Shown: positions 50,636 through 59,506, counted from the first letter of the stretch. The stretch is DNA of 64,000 nt from Leisingera coralii (GCF_049056525.1 NZ_JBHUPT010000062.1:26654-90653); one strand, 5' to 3'. Numbers and translations: made by a program. Notes: generated by a model not told the origin, from the sequence alone.

Positions 50636-50836
50636 TTATTCGGCTGCTGCTGCAGCTTTTTCGTTCAGGATGGTCTTCACTTTGGCAGCATTGCGGCGGG
50701 CCGCTTTGATGCCGGCAGTGTTTTCCAGCTGACCGGTTGCCTGCTGAAAGCGCAGGTTGAAGCTCTCTTTTTTCAGGGATGCGAGCATATCGCGGAGTTC
50801 ATCCACGGTCTTCTCGCGCAGATCATTGGCGTTCAT
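50636..50836 (-). CDS. rpmC: 50S ribosomal protein L29
   Basis: A 66-residue L29: MNANDLREKTVDELRDMLAS, KKESFNLRFQQATGQLEN. A two-helix protein by the tunnel exit that interacts with SRP and trigger factor. The ATG at 50836 is the conserved start; the frame runs to 50890. It normally follows rplP directly, but here is separated from it by 4.6 kb and has its own predicted promoter (50981-51009). Confidence 0.97.
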   Translation of the reverse strand: MNANDLREKTVDELRDMLASLKKESFNLRFQQATGQLENTAGIKAARRNAAKVKTILNEKAAAAAE

Positions 50837-50980
50837 CGCCTTTGTTCCTTGTCCAAAGCACCAGAAGGCCCCTGACGGGTCACCTTGCAACCTGGTGGGT
50901 TATGTCAAACCGCGCCGGAAAGCGCGGAAAAAAGAATCACTGGGCCCAAATCCATACGGATTGGGGACAAGCGATGGGTC

Positions 50981-51009
50981 CCTATAGAGGAGACGGGGGG
51001 CAGGGGCAA
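50981..51009 (-). promoter_or_regulatory. Predicted promoter of the rpmC-rpmD unit
   Basis: TTGCCC (51004-51009), 17 bp, TATAGG (50981-50986) on the minus strand. The -10 hexamer and spacing equal those before rpsJ and rplO. Confidence 0.65.
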
Positions 51010-51112
51010 GTGCGTTTGCTGCAACAGCCTGCTACTGGCTTCCTTTTGCGTTGCCATTTGCAGCGGCCCCATCCTAGTAGAACTGTTTCCATCGCTCAGG
51101 ACCAACAGATAA

Positions 51113-51463
51113 ATGCTCGCGGCCGTTCCTTTTCTTGAGCCTGTCATCCACTACGGCGCGCACTTCCTGGCCCCTTTCGTCATCGCGCGGCCCCTTTTCG
51201 GCAGGCCGCGCTGGCTCGCCGCAGCGGGGCTGATGATACTGGCCAATATGATTGACGCGGACCATTTGCTGGCCACGCCCATCTTCGATCCCAACCGCTG
51301 CAGCATAGGATTTCACCCGCTGCACACGGGTTATGCCGCTGCCGCCTATGCCGCGGCGCTGCTGGTTCCAAACTGGAAGATCCGCGCCCTTGCCCTAGGC
51401 TGCCTATGGCACTTGGCCGTAGACGGGCTGGATTGCGTGATGCAGGGGACGTGGAGCGGCTGA
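51113..51463 (+). CDS. DUF6122-like small membrane protein
   Basis: A 116-residue membrane protein with segments near 8-25, 32-47, 72-86 and 90-105. VIHYGAHFLAPF, MIDADHLLATP, RCSIGFHPLHTGY and WHLAVDGLDC carry Asp and His residues that look like a metal-binding or hydrolase site; this resembles DUF6122. It is on the plus strand, opposite to the flanking ribosomal genes. Function unknown. Confidence 0.65.
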   Translation: MLAAVPFLEPVIHYGAHFLAPFVIARPLFGRPRWLAAAGLMILANMIDADHLLATPIFDPNRCSIGFHPLHTGYAAAAYAAALLVPNWKIRALALGCLWHLAVDGLDCVMQGTWSG

Positions 51464-51490
51464 TCGCGGGTAATCCGCTTTTTGGCCACG

Positions 51491-51562
51491 CCGGAATTCC
51501 ACGGGAATTCCGGCCATGAAAAATCGATTTTTCATGGCCGTTTTCCGCTGCCTAAAAACGGC
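51491..51562. terminator. Two adjacent perfect palindromes plus a third hairpin
   Basis: CCGGAATTCC, ACG, GGAATTCCGG (51491-51513) overlaps a 30-bp perfect palindrome (51511-51540) made of CGGCCATGAAAAATC and its inverse. CCGTTTT and AAAACGG (51538-51544 with 51556-51562) extend it. It lies between two convergent genes and probably terminates both; its size and perfection are unusual. Confidence 0.7.
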
Positions 51563-51572
51563 AGCCCGGGCC

Positions 51573-52193
51573 TCACTCCCACTTGTAATTGAAGCTCACA
51601 GAAATCCGCTCGTCCTCGGCCATGTTCAGCGGCACCTCGTGGCGGATGAAGCTTTCCCACAGCAGCACGTCGCCAACGGCGGGCGCCTGATAGACAAAGG
51701 TCTTCAGCTCCTGGCGGCAGGTCTTCAGGCGCGGCGGGTGCGCCATCATCATGGCGTGGCGCGGATCCTCCAGCTTGAGCGCGGAGGCGCCGTCCGGCAT
51801 CGACACATAGGTGGTGCCGGAAATCACCGAATGCGGGTGGATGTGGCTGGCATGGGTGCCGCCTTCCGGCAGGATGTTGATCCACAGATCCTCCAACACC
51901 AGCGCGCGCCCGTCCAGGTCCAGCTCCAGATCCTTGGCAAAAGCCGCTACGTGCTGGTCCAGCGACTTCACCAGGTCGGCAAAAATCGGGAACCGCCAAG
52001 GCAAATCCGTCAGCGAGGCATAGGAGGTATAGCCGGGATAGCCGTTCTCCTCGCACCAGTCCTGCCCGGCATCGTCGTCGCCGGCAATGACAAGGCAGGA
52101 GTTTTCCAGTTCCTGAGCGTCGATTTCAGGTCCGAACTCGGACAGCTGCGCGCGGTAGAGGCGGGTCACGAAGAGCGATTCAATCTGGGCCAT
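51573..52193 (-). CDS. 2OG-Fe(II) oxygenase-like protein (TIGR02466 type)
   Basis: A 206-residue protein. HASHIHPHS supplies candidate iron ligands (HxH / HxxHxH), ESFIRHEVPLN a distal His and RISVSFNYKW the Arg for 2-oxoglutarate. This is the pattern of the TIGR02466 putative 2OG-Fe(II) oxygenase family. Its position between rpmC and rplP might suggest ribosomal protein hydroxylation, but only by location. It shares its strand with the ribosomal genes but is convergent with the DUF6122 gene. Confidence 0.75.
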   Translation of the reverse strand: MAQIESLFVTRLYRAQLSEFGPEIDAQELENSCLVIAGDDDAGQDWCEENGYPGYTSYASLTDLPWRFPIFADLVKSLDQHVAAFAKDLELDLDGRALVLEDLWINILPEGGTHASHIHPHSVISGTTYVSMPDGASALKLEDPRHAMMMAHPPRLKTCRQELKTFVYQAPAVGDVLLWESFIRHEVPLNMAEDERISVSFNYKWE

Positions 52194-52405
52194 GGCTGCG
52201 TCTTAGCGCAGTCCGCAAGCAAGCGCGAGACCCTGCCGCAGGCGCGGATCCGGATGCGAACCACGCCCGGCGGCGCAGGCCATAACCGCGGATATGTTCA
52301 GATAGTGCAATTTGTAACGGGGAAACTCACGCTGATTTAACGATTGACGGCCATCTTGGGTCAAAAAACTCCAGAATGATGTCTCAGTGAAATGGTCCAG
52401 GTCAC

Positions 52406-54574
52406 ATGAAATCAAAACTTACCGTCAGTACGGCAATCCTCTCGATCATCGTTTTGGCCGGCGGCCTGATGGCCGCCCTGGTCAGCCTCCTGCTCTATTC
52501 GCACGGCGTGCGCGACGACATGCAACAGCGGGTCGCCAAAATCGAAGCGGTTTACCTGAGCCTTGATGAAATCGAGCTCGAATTCCTCATGGCCCGGCGC
52601 GCCGAAAAGGATTTCCTGCTGCGCCGCGACGAGAAATACACCGCCCGCCACGCCGAAACGATGGCCCGGATCAAGGAGACCTATGCAGCCCTAAGCCGGC
52701 AAATGCCTGAGGTCGCGGAACTGTCGGGATCGGTACAGCAGCTGAAAGAGATCGGCGCTGCCATCGACGCCTACGACGCCAGTTTTGGCGCGCTGGCCGG
52801 CAGCAATATCCGCCTGGGCCTGGATGAGAACAGCGGCCTGGAGGGGCAGCTGCGCAAGGCGGTCAAGAATGCCGAGGGCACGCTGAAGACGCTGGATCAG
52901 CCGGTCATGCAGGTGAAAATGCTGATGATGCGGCGGCACGAAAAGGACTTCATCATGCGCCAGGCGCCGAAATACCTGGACCGGCTGAACGCCCGGGTGG
53001 AAGAGTTCCGCGCCTTCCCGGCCAGCTATTATGACAGCGCCGCGCAGCAGAAGGAGATCCTGGGGCTGATGGAGGTCTACCAGAAATCCTTTGCCGCCTA
53101 TGTGGAAGAATCGCTGAAGGAAAAACAGCTGCGCAAGGACGTGTCCGGCCACTATGCCGAAGCCGAGCCGCTGCTGGCCGCGGTCCACGAGGAAGTGCGC
53201 GGCCTGCTTGACCAAGTGCGCACCCGGGGCGAGACCGTCAGCGCCGAGGCTCAGACCAACGCGCTGCGGGCCGGCATCGGCGGCTCGATCCTGTTCGTGG
53301 CGGTGGCCCTGCTGCTGGCACGCAGCATCGCCCGGCCGCTCAAGCAGACCGACACCGTTCTGAAGAAGATGATGCAGAACGACTTCAGCCCGGAAATCCC
53401 GAAAACGAGCATCCGCGAGATCGCCGCAATCGCCAATGCGGCCGGCGAGTTCCGCAAGGCCGAGGCCGCCAAGCAGCAGCTGACCGAGGAGATTTCCGAA
53501 GTCATCGCAGCCTGCGGCGAGGGGGACTTCTCGCGCCGGATCGCAACCAGCGGCGGCGGCAGCCGGGACAGCGGCCTGGGCCAGGGTGTGAACACGATCG
53601 GCGAAGTGGCCGAGAAGGGCCTGGGCGACGTGCTGAGGGTGCTGGACGCGATTGCCGAGGGCGATCTGACCCAGCGGATGCCCGCAGGCCAGAAGGGTGT
53701 TTTCAAGGATATTGCCGGCGCCATCGACAACCTTGCCGGCAGCCTGGAAACCGTGGTCCGGCAGCTGGCAGGCAGCGGCGATATGCTGAACAACACCTCG
53801 CAGGAGATTTCCACTGCCGTCGCCGATGCCTCGCAGCGCGGCGAATCCTCGGCCGCGGCGCTGGAGGAGACTTCCGCCGCGCTGCAGATTGTCCGCGACA
53901 CGGTCCACGATACCGCCAGCAGCGCGCAGGACGCCCGCCAGTTCGTCAACGACGCCCAGACCAAGGCGGAAGCGACCCGGGAAGTGGCCGAGAAAACCGT
54001 CTCCGCGATGCAGCGCATCAAGGAATCCTCGGACGCGATCTCCAAGATCACCGGCCTGATCGACGACGTGGCCTTCCAGACCAACCTGCTGGCGCTCAAT
54101 GCCGGGGTGGAGGCCGCCCGCGCGGGCGAAGCCGGGCGCGGGTTTGCGGTTGTCGCCTCCGAAGTGCGGGCGCTGGCGCAGCGGTCTTCGGACGCGGCCA
54201 AGGAGATCAGCACCCTGATCAGCAGCAGCCAGAGCGAAGTCACCGGCGGGGTCGAACTGGTGGATGAGGCTGGCGAAGCGCTGGTTGCAATCCTGCAGAC
54301 CGTCACCCAGGCGGCGGAGAAGGTGAACGAGATTGCCGAGAACACCACCGAACAGGCCAACAGCATTTCCGAGGTGAATGTGGCGCTTGAAGCTTTGGAC
54401 AAGGACTCCCAGCGCAGCGCTGCCATGCTCGAGGAAACGGCGGCGGCCGGCCAGATGCTGCGGGACGAGGCTGCAAGCCTGGCCCGGGCGATCTCCGGCT
54501 TCCGGCTTGAGCCTGCCGCGCCTGCGGCTGCCGGTCCGGAGCCGGTCCGCGGGGACATCGTAAAGGCGGCATAA
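52406..54574 (+). CDS. Methyl-accepting chemotaxis protein with HBM-type sensor
   Basis: A 722-residue chemoreceptor with membrane helices near 8-31 and 287-306. The periplasmic domain resembles the helical bimodular (HBM) domain: RAEKDFLLRRDEKY and, about 115 residues on, RRHEKDFIMRQAPKY mark its two bundles. HAMP regions follow (about 307-360 and 405-460). The signalling hairpin is FQTNLLALNAGVEAARAGEAG. HBM domains often bind organic acids. It is on the plus strand, opposite to the ribosomal genes. AGG lies just upstream of the ATG. Confidence 0.93.
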   Translation: MKSKLTVSTAILSIIVLAGGLMAALVSLLLYSHGVRDDMQQRVAKIEAVYLSLDEIELEFLMARRAEKDFLLRRDEKYTARHAETMARIKETYAALSRQMPEVAELSGSVQQLKEIGAAIDAYDASFGALAGSNIRLGLDENSGLEGQLRKAVKNAEGTLKTLDQPVMQVKMLMMRRHEKDFIMRQAPKYLDRLNARVEEFRAFPASYYDSAAQQKEILGLMEVYQKSFAAYVEESLKEKQLRKDVSGHYAEAEPLLAAVHEEVRGLLDQVRTRGETVSAEAQTNALRAGIGGSILFVAVALLLARSIARPLKQTDTVLKKMMQNDFSPEIPKTSIREIAAIANAAGEFRKAEAAKQQLTEEISEVIAACGEGDFSRRIATSGGGSRDSGLGQGVNTIGEVAEKGLGDVLRVLDAIAEGDLTQRMPAGQKGVFKDIAGAIDNLAGSLETVVRQLAGSGDMLNNTSQEISTAVADASQRGESSAAALEETSAALQIVRDTVHDTASSAQDARQFVNDAQTKAEATREVAEKTVSAMQRIKESSDAISKITGLIDDVAFQTNLLALNAGVEAARAGEAGRGFAVVASEVRALAQRSSDAAKEISTLISSSQSEVTGGVELVDEAGEALVAILQTVTQAAEKVNEIAENTTEQANSISEVNVALEALDKDSQRSAAMLEETAAAGQMLRDEAASLARAISGFRLEPAAPAAAGPEPVRGDIVKAA

Positions 54575-54590
54575 CCGCCGTTAAACCGCC

Positions 54591-54615
54591 TGCACCGGCC
54601 TTTCCGGCCGGTGCA
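54591..54615 (+). terminator. Hairpin after the chemoreceptor gene
   Basis: TGCACCGGCC, TTTCC, GGCCGGTGCA: a 10-bp perfect stem 17 bases past the stop, with little T in the tail. Confidence 0.5.
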
Positions 54616-54808
54616 GCAAGCCTGCCGCTTCAGTTGCCAAATGCGGCCTGAGCAACACCAACAGCTACAGTTCACACTCTTCGCAGGCTAAGTCACGCAG
54701 GAGCAACCGGCAGCTTCGCTCCAGCGCGGTTCCAAGATCTCCGGACGGCGCGGCCTCCGCCATTGCCAAAATTTGACGGTGCAGGCCCGCAGCGCCCGGC
54801 TGCTGCGG

Positions 54809-55156
54809 TCAACTGTTCTCCATCACCCGGATCGGGCAGCCGCCATGGGCGTTCGGTTTGCCGGCGTGATGCGGGTTCAGCACCAGATACCAGACCGGTT
54901 CCCGGCCAGGGGCCTGGGTGCGGGAGTAGGTGCAGCCATCCGGCGAGGTCCAATGCTTGGCATTGCCGCCCCAGACAGGCCCGTCGCCCTGGTAGTTGCG
55001 GGAAACCACGCGCCCGCCATCCAGATTGCGGTATCCTGTGGCCGGGCCAAAAACAGCGGAGATATCCGTATTGTCGTATTCAGGGGCGGCAAAGTTGCTT
55101 GCGCCGCAGGCAGAAAGGGAAAGGAGAAGGGCCGTCGGGACAGTCAAGAGTTTCAT
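54809..55156 (-). CDS. Putative lipoprotein
   Basis: A 115-residue protein with a lipoprotein signal peptide: LLTVPTALLLSLSACG ends in the lipobox LSAC. The mature part has YDNTDISAVFGPATGYRNLDGG and two further Cys (DGCTY, GGCPI), which could form a disulfide. No known family recognised. It is on the same strand as rplP but lies downstream of rplP's terminator. Confidence 0.75.
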   Translation of the reverse strand: MKLLTVPTALLLSLSACGASNFAAPEYDNTDISAVFGPATGYRNLDGGRVVSRNYQGDGPVWGGNAKHWTSPDGCTYSRTQAPGREPVWYLVLNPHHAGKPNAHGGCPIRVMENS

Positions 55157-55360
55157 TTGAGCCTCCTGTTAAAACACCAGGGCAGCCCCGAACTCCGGAC
55201 TATTCAGTTCGGCAAGGAACACGTCATCCGGGACCGCTTGCGGGTGAACTTCGCGCAGAAACATGGCCACTTTTGGGACCGAATGGAGCAACCCAGCGCC
55301 TTAATCCCGGCATTCTAAATCAATTTTGCCTAGTCCACCGCTGTCAGCGTGAACAGAAAA

Positions 55361-55386
55361 GCCCCCGCAGTGTTACCTGCGGGGGC
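55361..55386 (-). terminator. Terminator after rplP
   Basis: GCCCCCGCAG, TGTTAC, CTGCGGGGGC: a perfect 10-bp stem, followed on the minus strand by TTTTC. It ends the rplB-rplP unit. Confidence 0.88.
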
Positions 55387-55411
55387 CATATTTTTCTCTG
55401 GCAGACCGGGA

Positions 55412-55825
55412 TTACCAGTCTTCGCGGACCACGACGCGGGTCTTGACCGGCAGCTTCATCGCCGCCAGGCGCAGGGCCTCGCGGGCGACTTCGTCGCTGA
55501 CGCCGTCGATCTCGAACATCACGCGGCCGGGCTTAACCTTGGCTGCCCAGTAGTCCACGGAGCCTTTACCTTTACCCATACGGACTTCGGTCGGCTTCGA
55601 GGTCACCGGAGTGTCCGGGAAGATACGGATCCAGACACGGCCCTGACGCTTCATGTGGCGGGTCATGGCACGGCGGGCAGCCTCGATCTGGCGTGCAGTC
55701 ACACGCTCAGGGGTGGTTGCCTTCAGGCCATAGGTGCCGAAGTTCAGGTCCGAGCCGCCTTTTGCCAGGCCGTGGATCCGGCCCTTGTGCATCTTGCGGA
55801 ATTTAGTGCGCTTTGGCTGAAGCAT
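55412..55825 (-). CDS. rplP: 50S ribosomal protein L16
   Basis: A 137-residue L16: MLQPKRTKFRKMHKGRIHGL, RVWIRIFPDTPVTSKPTEVRMG, KGSVDYWAAKVKPG. It shapes the A-site of the large subunit. It is 12 bp after rpsC and followed by a terminator instead of rpmC. Confidence 0.98.
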   Translation of the reverse strand: MLQPKRTKFRKMHKGRIHGLAKGGSDLNFGTYGLKATTPERVTARQIEAARRAMTRHMKRQGRVWIRIFPDTPVTSKPTEVRMGKGKGSVDYWAAKVKPGRVMFEIDGVSDEVAREALRLAAMKLPVKTRVVVREDW

Positions 55826-55837
55826 CTCAAATCCTCC

Positions 55838-56548
55838 TTAGCGACGGCCGCCACCAGCACCACGGGGTGCAGGGCCGTCCTGGATTTCTTGTGCTTTACG
55901 GTCACGCGCCGAAGGATCGTGCTCCATGATCTCGCCTTTGAAGATCCAGACCTTGATCCCGATGATCCCGTAGGGGGTCATCGCTTCGGAGTGTGCGTAA
56001 TCGATGTCGGCACGCAGGGTGTGCAGCGGCACGCGGCCTTCACGGTACCATTCGGTACGCGCGATTTCCGCACCGCCCAGACGGCCAGCGACGTTCACCC
56101 GGATACCCAGGGCGCCCATGCGCATGGCGTTCTGAACCGCACGCTTCATCGCGCGGCGGAAGGACACACGGCGCTCCAGCTGCTGAGCGATCGACTCGCC
56201 GACCAGCTGAGCGTCCAGTTCCGGCTTGCGCACTTCAACGATGTTGAGGTGCAGCTCGGAGTCGGTCATCTTGGCCAGCTTCTTGCGCAGGACTTCGATG
56301 TCCGCGCCTTTCTTGCCGATGATAACGCCCGGACGTGCGGTGTGGATGGTGACGCGGCATTTCTTGTGCGGGCGCTCGATGATCACGCGCGCAACGCCTG
56401 CCTGCTTGCACTCTTCCTTGATGAACTCGCGGATCTTGATGTCCTCGAGCAGCAGATCACCATAGTCCTTGGTGTCGGCGTACCAGCGGCTGTCCCAGGT
56501 GCGGTTCACCTGAAGGCGCATGCCGATCGGATTGACTTTCTGACCCAT
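55838..56548 (-). CDS. rpsC: 30S ribosomal protein S3
   Basis: A 236-residue S3 with a KH domain (PGVIIGKKGADIEVLR) and the C-terminal MRMGALGIRVNVAGRLGGAE. It is part of the mRNA entry channel. Its ATG overlaps the rplV stop by one base (TAATG). Confidence 0.98.
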   Translation of the reverse strand: MGQKVNPIGMRLQVNRTWDSRWYADTKDYGDLLLEDIKIREFIKEECKQAGVARVIIERPHKKCRVTIHTARPGVIIGKKGADIEVLRKKLAKMTDSELHLNIVEVRKPELDAQLVGESIAQQLERRVSFRRAMKRAVQNAMRMGALGIRVNVAGRLGGAEIARTEWYREGRVPLHTLRADIDYAHSEAMTPYGIIGIKVWIFKGEIMEHDPSARDRKAQEIQDGPAPRGAGGGRR

Positions 56549-56928
56549 TAGGCTTGCTCCTCAACTTGACGCACCTTGATGGTGATCTCCGAGAACGGCT
56601 TCAGGATTTTGCCGAACCGGCCACGGGCACGCGGACGGCCGCGCTTCATGGTCAGGTTCTTGCCAACCCAGGCCTCGGCGACGATCAGCTCGTCGACGTC
56701 CAGGTTATGGTTGTTCTCAGCGTTCGCAATCGCGGACTGAAGGCATTTCTTCACGTCCTGCGCAATCCGCTTGTTGGAGAAGGTCAGGTCGTTCAGAGCC
56801 TTTTCCACCTTCTTGCCGCGGATCATCTGCGCCACCAGGTTCAGTTTCTGCGGGGAGGTACGGAGCATGCGCAGTTTTGCCATTGCTTCGTTGTCTGCCA
56901 CGCGGCGGGGGTTCTTTTCCTTGCCCAT
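56548..56928 (-). CDS. rplV: 50S ribosomal protein L22
   Basis: A 126-residue L22: MLRTSPQKLNLVAQMIRGKK, KKCLQSAIANAENNHNLD, KPFSEITIKVRQVEEQA. Its beta hairpin lines the nascent peptide tunnel. It is 3 bp after rpsS. Confidence 0.98.
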   Translation of the reverse strand: MGKEKNPRRVADNEAMAKLRMLRTSPQKLNLVAQMIRGKKVEKALNDLTFSNKRIAQDVKKCLQSAIANAENNHNLDVDELIVAEAWVGKNLTMKRGRPRARGRFGKILKPFSEITIKVRQVEEQA

Positions 56929-56931
56929 GAC

Positions 56932-57210
56932 TTACTTCCGCTTCGCTTTTTTGTCTGCGGCGTGGCCATAATAGGTGCGGGTCGGCGAGTATTCACCGAA
57001 CTTCTGACCGATCATGTCTTCCGAGACGTTGACGGGGATATGCTTCTGGCCGTTGTAAACACCAAAGGTCAGGCCGACGAACTGCGGCAGGATGGTGGAA
57101 CGGCGCGACCAGATCTTGATCACTTCATTGCGGCCCGATTCACGCGCTGCTTCGGCCTTCTTCAGGACGTAAGCATCAACGAAGGGGCCCTTCCATACGG
57201 AACGTGCCAT
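56932..57210 (-). CDS. rpsS: 30S ribosomal protein S19
   Basis: A 92-residue S19: MARSVWKGPFVDAYVLKKAE, IKIWSRRSTILPQFVGLTF, GHAADKKAKRK. It is in the head of the small subunit, with S13. It is 3 bp after rplB. Confidence 0.98.
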   Translation of the reverse strand: MARSVWKGPFVDAYVLKKAEAARESGRNEVIKIWSRRSTILPQFVGLTFGVYNGQKHIPVNVSEDMIGQKFGEYSPTRTYYGHAADKKAKRK

Positions 57211-57213
57211 GGA

Positions 57214-58056
57214 TTAGCGGCCTTTCTTCTTGGCGTGGCGCGAGCGGACGATAAGCTTCTGCGACGCCTTGTTTTTGTTGCGGGTGCGCTTGCCCTTGGT
57301 CGGCTTGCCCCACGGGGTCACCGGGTGACGCCCGCCGGAGGTCCGGCCTTCACCACCGCCGTGGGGGTGGTCGATCGGGTTCATAACGACACCGCGGACC
57401 GACGGACGCTTGCCCTTGTGGCGCATGCGGCCGGCTTTACCGAAGTTCTGGTTCGAGTTGTCGGGGTTCGACACGGCACCGACGGTGGCCATGCATTCCT
57501 GACGCACCAGGCGCAGTTCGCCCGAGGACAGGCGGATCTGAGCGTAACCGCCGTCACGGCCAACGAACTGAGCATAGGTACCGGCTGCACGGGCGATCTG
57601 GCCGCCTTTGCCGGGCTTCATTTCGATGTTGTGGACGATGGTACCGATCGGCATGCCCGAGAACGGCATTGCGTTGCCCGGCTTGATGTCGGCCTTCGCG
57701 GAGGCGATGACCTTGTCGCCGACTGCCAGGCGCTGCGGCGCCAGGATGTAGGCTTGCTCGCCGTCTTCGTATTTGATCAGCGCGATGAATGCGGTCCGGT
57801 TCGGGTCGTATTCGATCCGCTCAACGGTGGCCGCTACATCAAATTTGTTCCGTTTGAAGTCAACGATCCGGTAGAGGCGCTTTGCGCCGCCGCCACGGCG
57901 GCGTGCAGTGATCCGTCCGGTGTTGTTCCGGCCGCCCGATTTGGTCAGGCCCTCAGTGAGGGATTTGACCGGACGCCCTTTCCAAAGCTCCGAACGGTCG
58001 ATCAGAACCAGCCCACGCTGGCCCGGCGTCGTCGGTTTATACGACTTGAGTGCCAT
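57214..58056 (-). CDS. rplB: 50S ribosomal protein L2
   Basis: A 280-residue L2, a primary 23S rRNA binder needed for subunit association. GGGAKRLYRIVDFKRNK and the conserved VMNPIDHPHGGGEGRTSGG (with the catalytically important His) are present. It starts the rplB-rpsS-rplV-rpsC-rplP unit. It normally follows rplW directly, but here a DUF4062 gene and 2.4 kb intervene. Confidence 0.98.
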   Translation of the reverse strand: MALKSYKPTTPGQRGLVLIDRSELWKGRPVKSLTEGLTKSGGRNNTGRITARRRGGGAKRLYRIVDFKRNKFDVAATVERIEYDPNRTAFIALIKYEDGEQAYILAPQRLAVGDKVIASAKADIKPGNAMPFSGMPIGTIVHNIEMKPGKGGQIARAAGTYAQFVGRDGGYAQIRLSSGELRLVRQECMATVGAVSNPDNSNQNFGKAGRMRHKGKRPSVRGVVMNPIDHPHGGGEGRTSGGRHPVTPWGKPTKGKRTRNKNKASQKLIVRSRHAKKKGR

Positions 58057-58139
58057 GCTTTCTGTCTTCCGTTTAGCGTGCCAGGCCTTAGGTTCTTGTC
58101 TTTGGCCCAGCTATGTTTAAGGCCCCCGTAGGTGCCTGA

Positions 58140-58169
58140 GATATAGGGCCCCGAAGGTCCCCGAGTTCA
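58140..58169 (-). promoter_or_regulatory. Weak promoter-like sequence upstream of rplB
   Basis: TATATC (58140-58145) with TGAACT (58164-58169) 18 bp upstream on the minus strand. The -10 is fair, the -35 poor. If it is not used, rplB must be read from the DUF4062 gene or further upstream. Confidence 0.3.
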
Positions 58170-58171
58170 CG

Positions 58172-58221
58172 CATCCTGACAAACGTAACGACCCCGGAAC
58201 GAATCCGGGGCCTTCAGGATG
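58172..58221 (-). terminator. Two-layer hairpin between DUF4062 and rplB
   Basis: Outer arms CATCCTGA / TCAGGATG (58172-58179 with 58214-58221) enclose CCCCGG / CCGGGG. It lies 67 bases after the DUF4062 stop on the same strand. It may terminate DUF4062 transcripts before rplB. No long T-run on the minus strand. Confidence 0.55.
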
Positions 58222-58287
58222 GGTGGCGTGTAGCAGAGTCGTGGGGAGGTGGCAATGGTCGAATCTTCCAGACACGCTTGCACAAGT

Positions 58288-59274
58288 TCAGTTCACAGTA
58301 GCGACTCTTCTTGAAAACATCTCCTGTTCGCCAACTTCCGTCAACCGCCAGAAAAGCAGGACATTTCCCTGCGTCGATCGGCTCGCCTTAACGGTCAAAA
58401 CTCCCAAGGCCATCAACTGAATCTTCACAGATTGGAAAACTTCGCTGTCAACGCGAAAGGTATGTAAACCGCGGGAATACCCATTGCGGTTTTCCCAAAT
58501 CGACTTAGCCATTAGCTCATTCACTCTCAGCTCCGATTCTGACTTCAACAAATGCGGCGCAACTAGAGCAAAGAGTTCACCAAAGGTTGTCTCAAGTGAG
58601 AAAGTAGAACCCCTCCCTCCTTGGTATCGCCCGCTAATTGTTAAACCGGCGTCCAAGCCAGCCAGGTTGCCCGGTATACCGATTGGAGGTCTTGCTTCTT
58701 CAAGTTCTTGCTTCAGTCGCTCGTTCTCTTCTTGTAAAGCCACAAGCTTATGCAAATCTCCAGCTGAAGTTACCTGATCGCCCCGCACCCATCCTGGTCT
58801 AGTTTTTGTCGCTTTCGCATGATCCAAAGCCTCACGCACCCCGAGCTTCAATCCATCATTCGATGACCATTCTTTACGAATTCGACCTGTTGAAACTTTC
58901 TCAATAAATGCCTCCAATAGATCCCTACCAGACTTGTCTTGCTCACATTTCTCCTGTGGCAGTCTGCCCCTGTTTCCGTGAAGCATAACCAAAACAGGTA
59001 TGCCTTGCTCCACAGCGTAGTGATACTCTTTTTCGGTGTAGCTCAGGCCGTCCGGAGCGAGGGAACCATAGCGACCAGCTATGATCAGAACATAATAATC
59101 ACACTGATCTATGACGCTCTTGATGAATTCAAACTGCTCGTCATCAGCGGCAGGAAACGCCTCCATTCCGACGGGGATATCCCCAGCTCGAATGACAGTT
59201 TCCTCAACAGCCTTACGTTCTTCGATTAGATCTTTGTAAGTAGAGCTAATAAAGACCTGATATTTCTTAGCCAT
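58288..59274 (-). CDS. DUF4062 (TIR/nucleosidase-like fold) protein with coiled coil
   Basis: A 328-residue protein. Residues about 4-100 match DUF4062: YQVFISSTYKDLIEERKAV, GMEAFPA, CDYYVLIIAGRYG and YTEKEYHYAVEQGIPVLVM. A heptad-like segment LHKLVALQEENERLKQELEEA (174-194, written in two parts: LHKLVALQEE, NERLKQELEEA) suggests a coiled coil. Residues 225-328 form an unassigned domain, possibly winged-helix (LMALGVLTVKAS). DUF4062 heads many signalling and immune-type proteins. Codons are visibly more AT-rich than in the ribosomal genes. The ATG at 59274 is the DUF4062 start; the frame reaches 59304. The role is not known. Confidence 0.85.
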   Translation of the reverse strand: MAKKYQVFISSTYKDLIEERKAVEETVIRAGDIPVGMEAFPAADDEQFEFIKSVIDQCDYYVLIIAGRYGSLAPDGLSYTEKEYHYAVEQGIPVLVMLHGNRGRLPQEKCEQDKSGRDLLEAFIEKVSTGRIRKEWSSNDGLKLGVREALDHAKATKTRPGWVRGDQVTSAGDLHKLVALQEENERLKQELEEARPPIGIPGNLAGLDAGLTISGRYQGGRGSTFSLETTFGELFALVAPHLLKSESELRVNELMAKSIWENRNGYSRGLHTFRVDSEVFQSVKIQLMALGVLTVKASRSTQGNVLLFWRLTEVGEQEMFSRRVATVN

Positions 59275-59344
59275 ACAGCCTGCACCTCTGGTTCTCCACT
59301 TCACTGCACCCTAATCAACTTTTAGATGACTTCAATCGGAAAGG

Positions 59345-59506
59345 CGCGCCAGCGCCGTCCCGCGGGGTGGCGCTCTCAACGTGGCGTCTGGCAGTTTATC
59401 CCGGCCAAGTCCGTACGACCTCACCGACACGCAGAACATCAGCCAAAGCGCCGCCCCATGGGGGCGGGTCATGCCGGAGGCATGCTTTCAGCATGACGCT
59501 GGCGCG
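59345..59506. repeat. Structured intergenic element (copy 2)
   Basis: Arms CGCGCCAGCG (59345-59354) and CGCTGGCGCG (59497-59506) enclose CGTCCCGCGGGGTGGCGCTC, TGGCAGTTTAT (59389-59399), then after 48 bases GCGCCGCCCCATGGGGGCGG. Order and spacing match the element at 19097-19227, though the sequence has diverged. The rest of the 59275-59711 stretch has no gene I can recognise; on the minus strand a short frame near 59520-59640 (QRALSMQRTAFKERVSANAG) may be a coding remnant. Confidence 0.6.
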
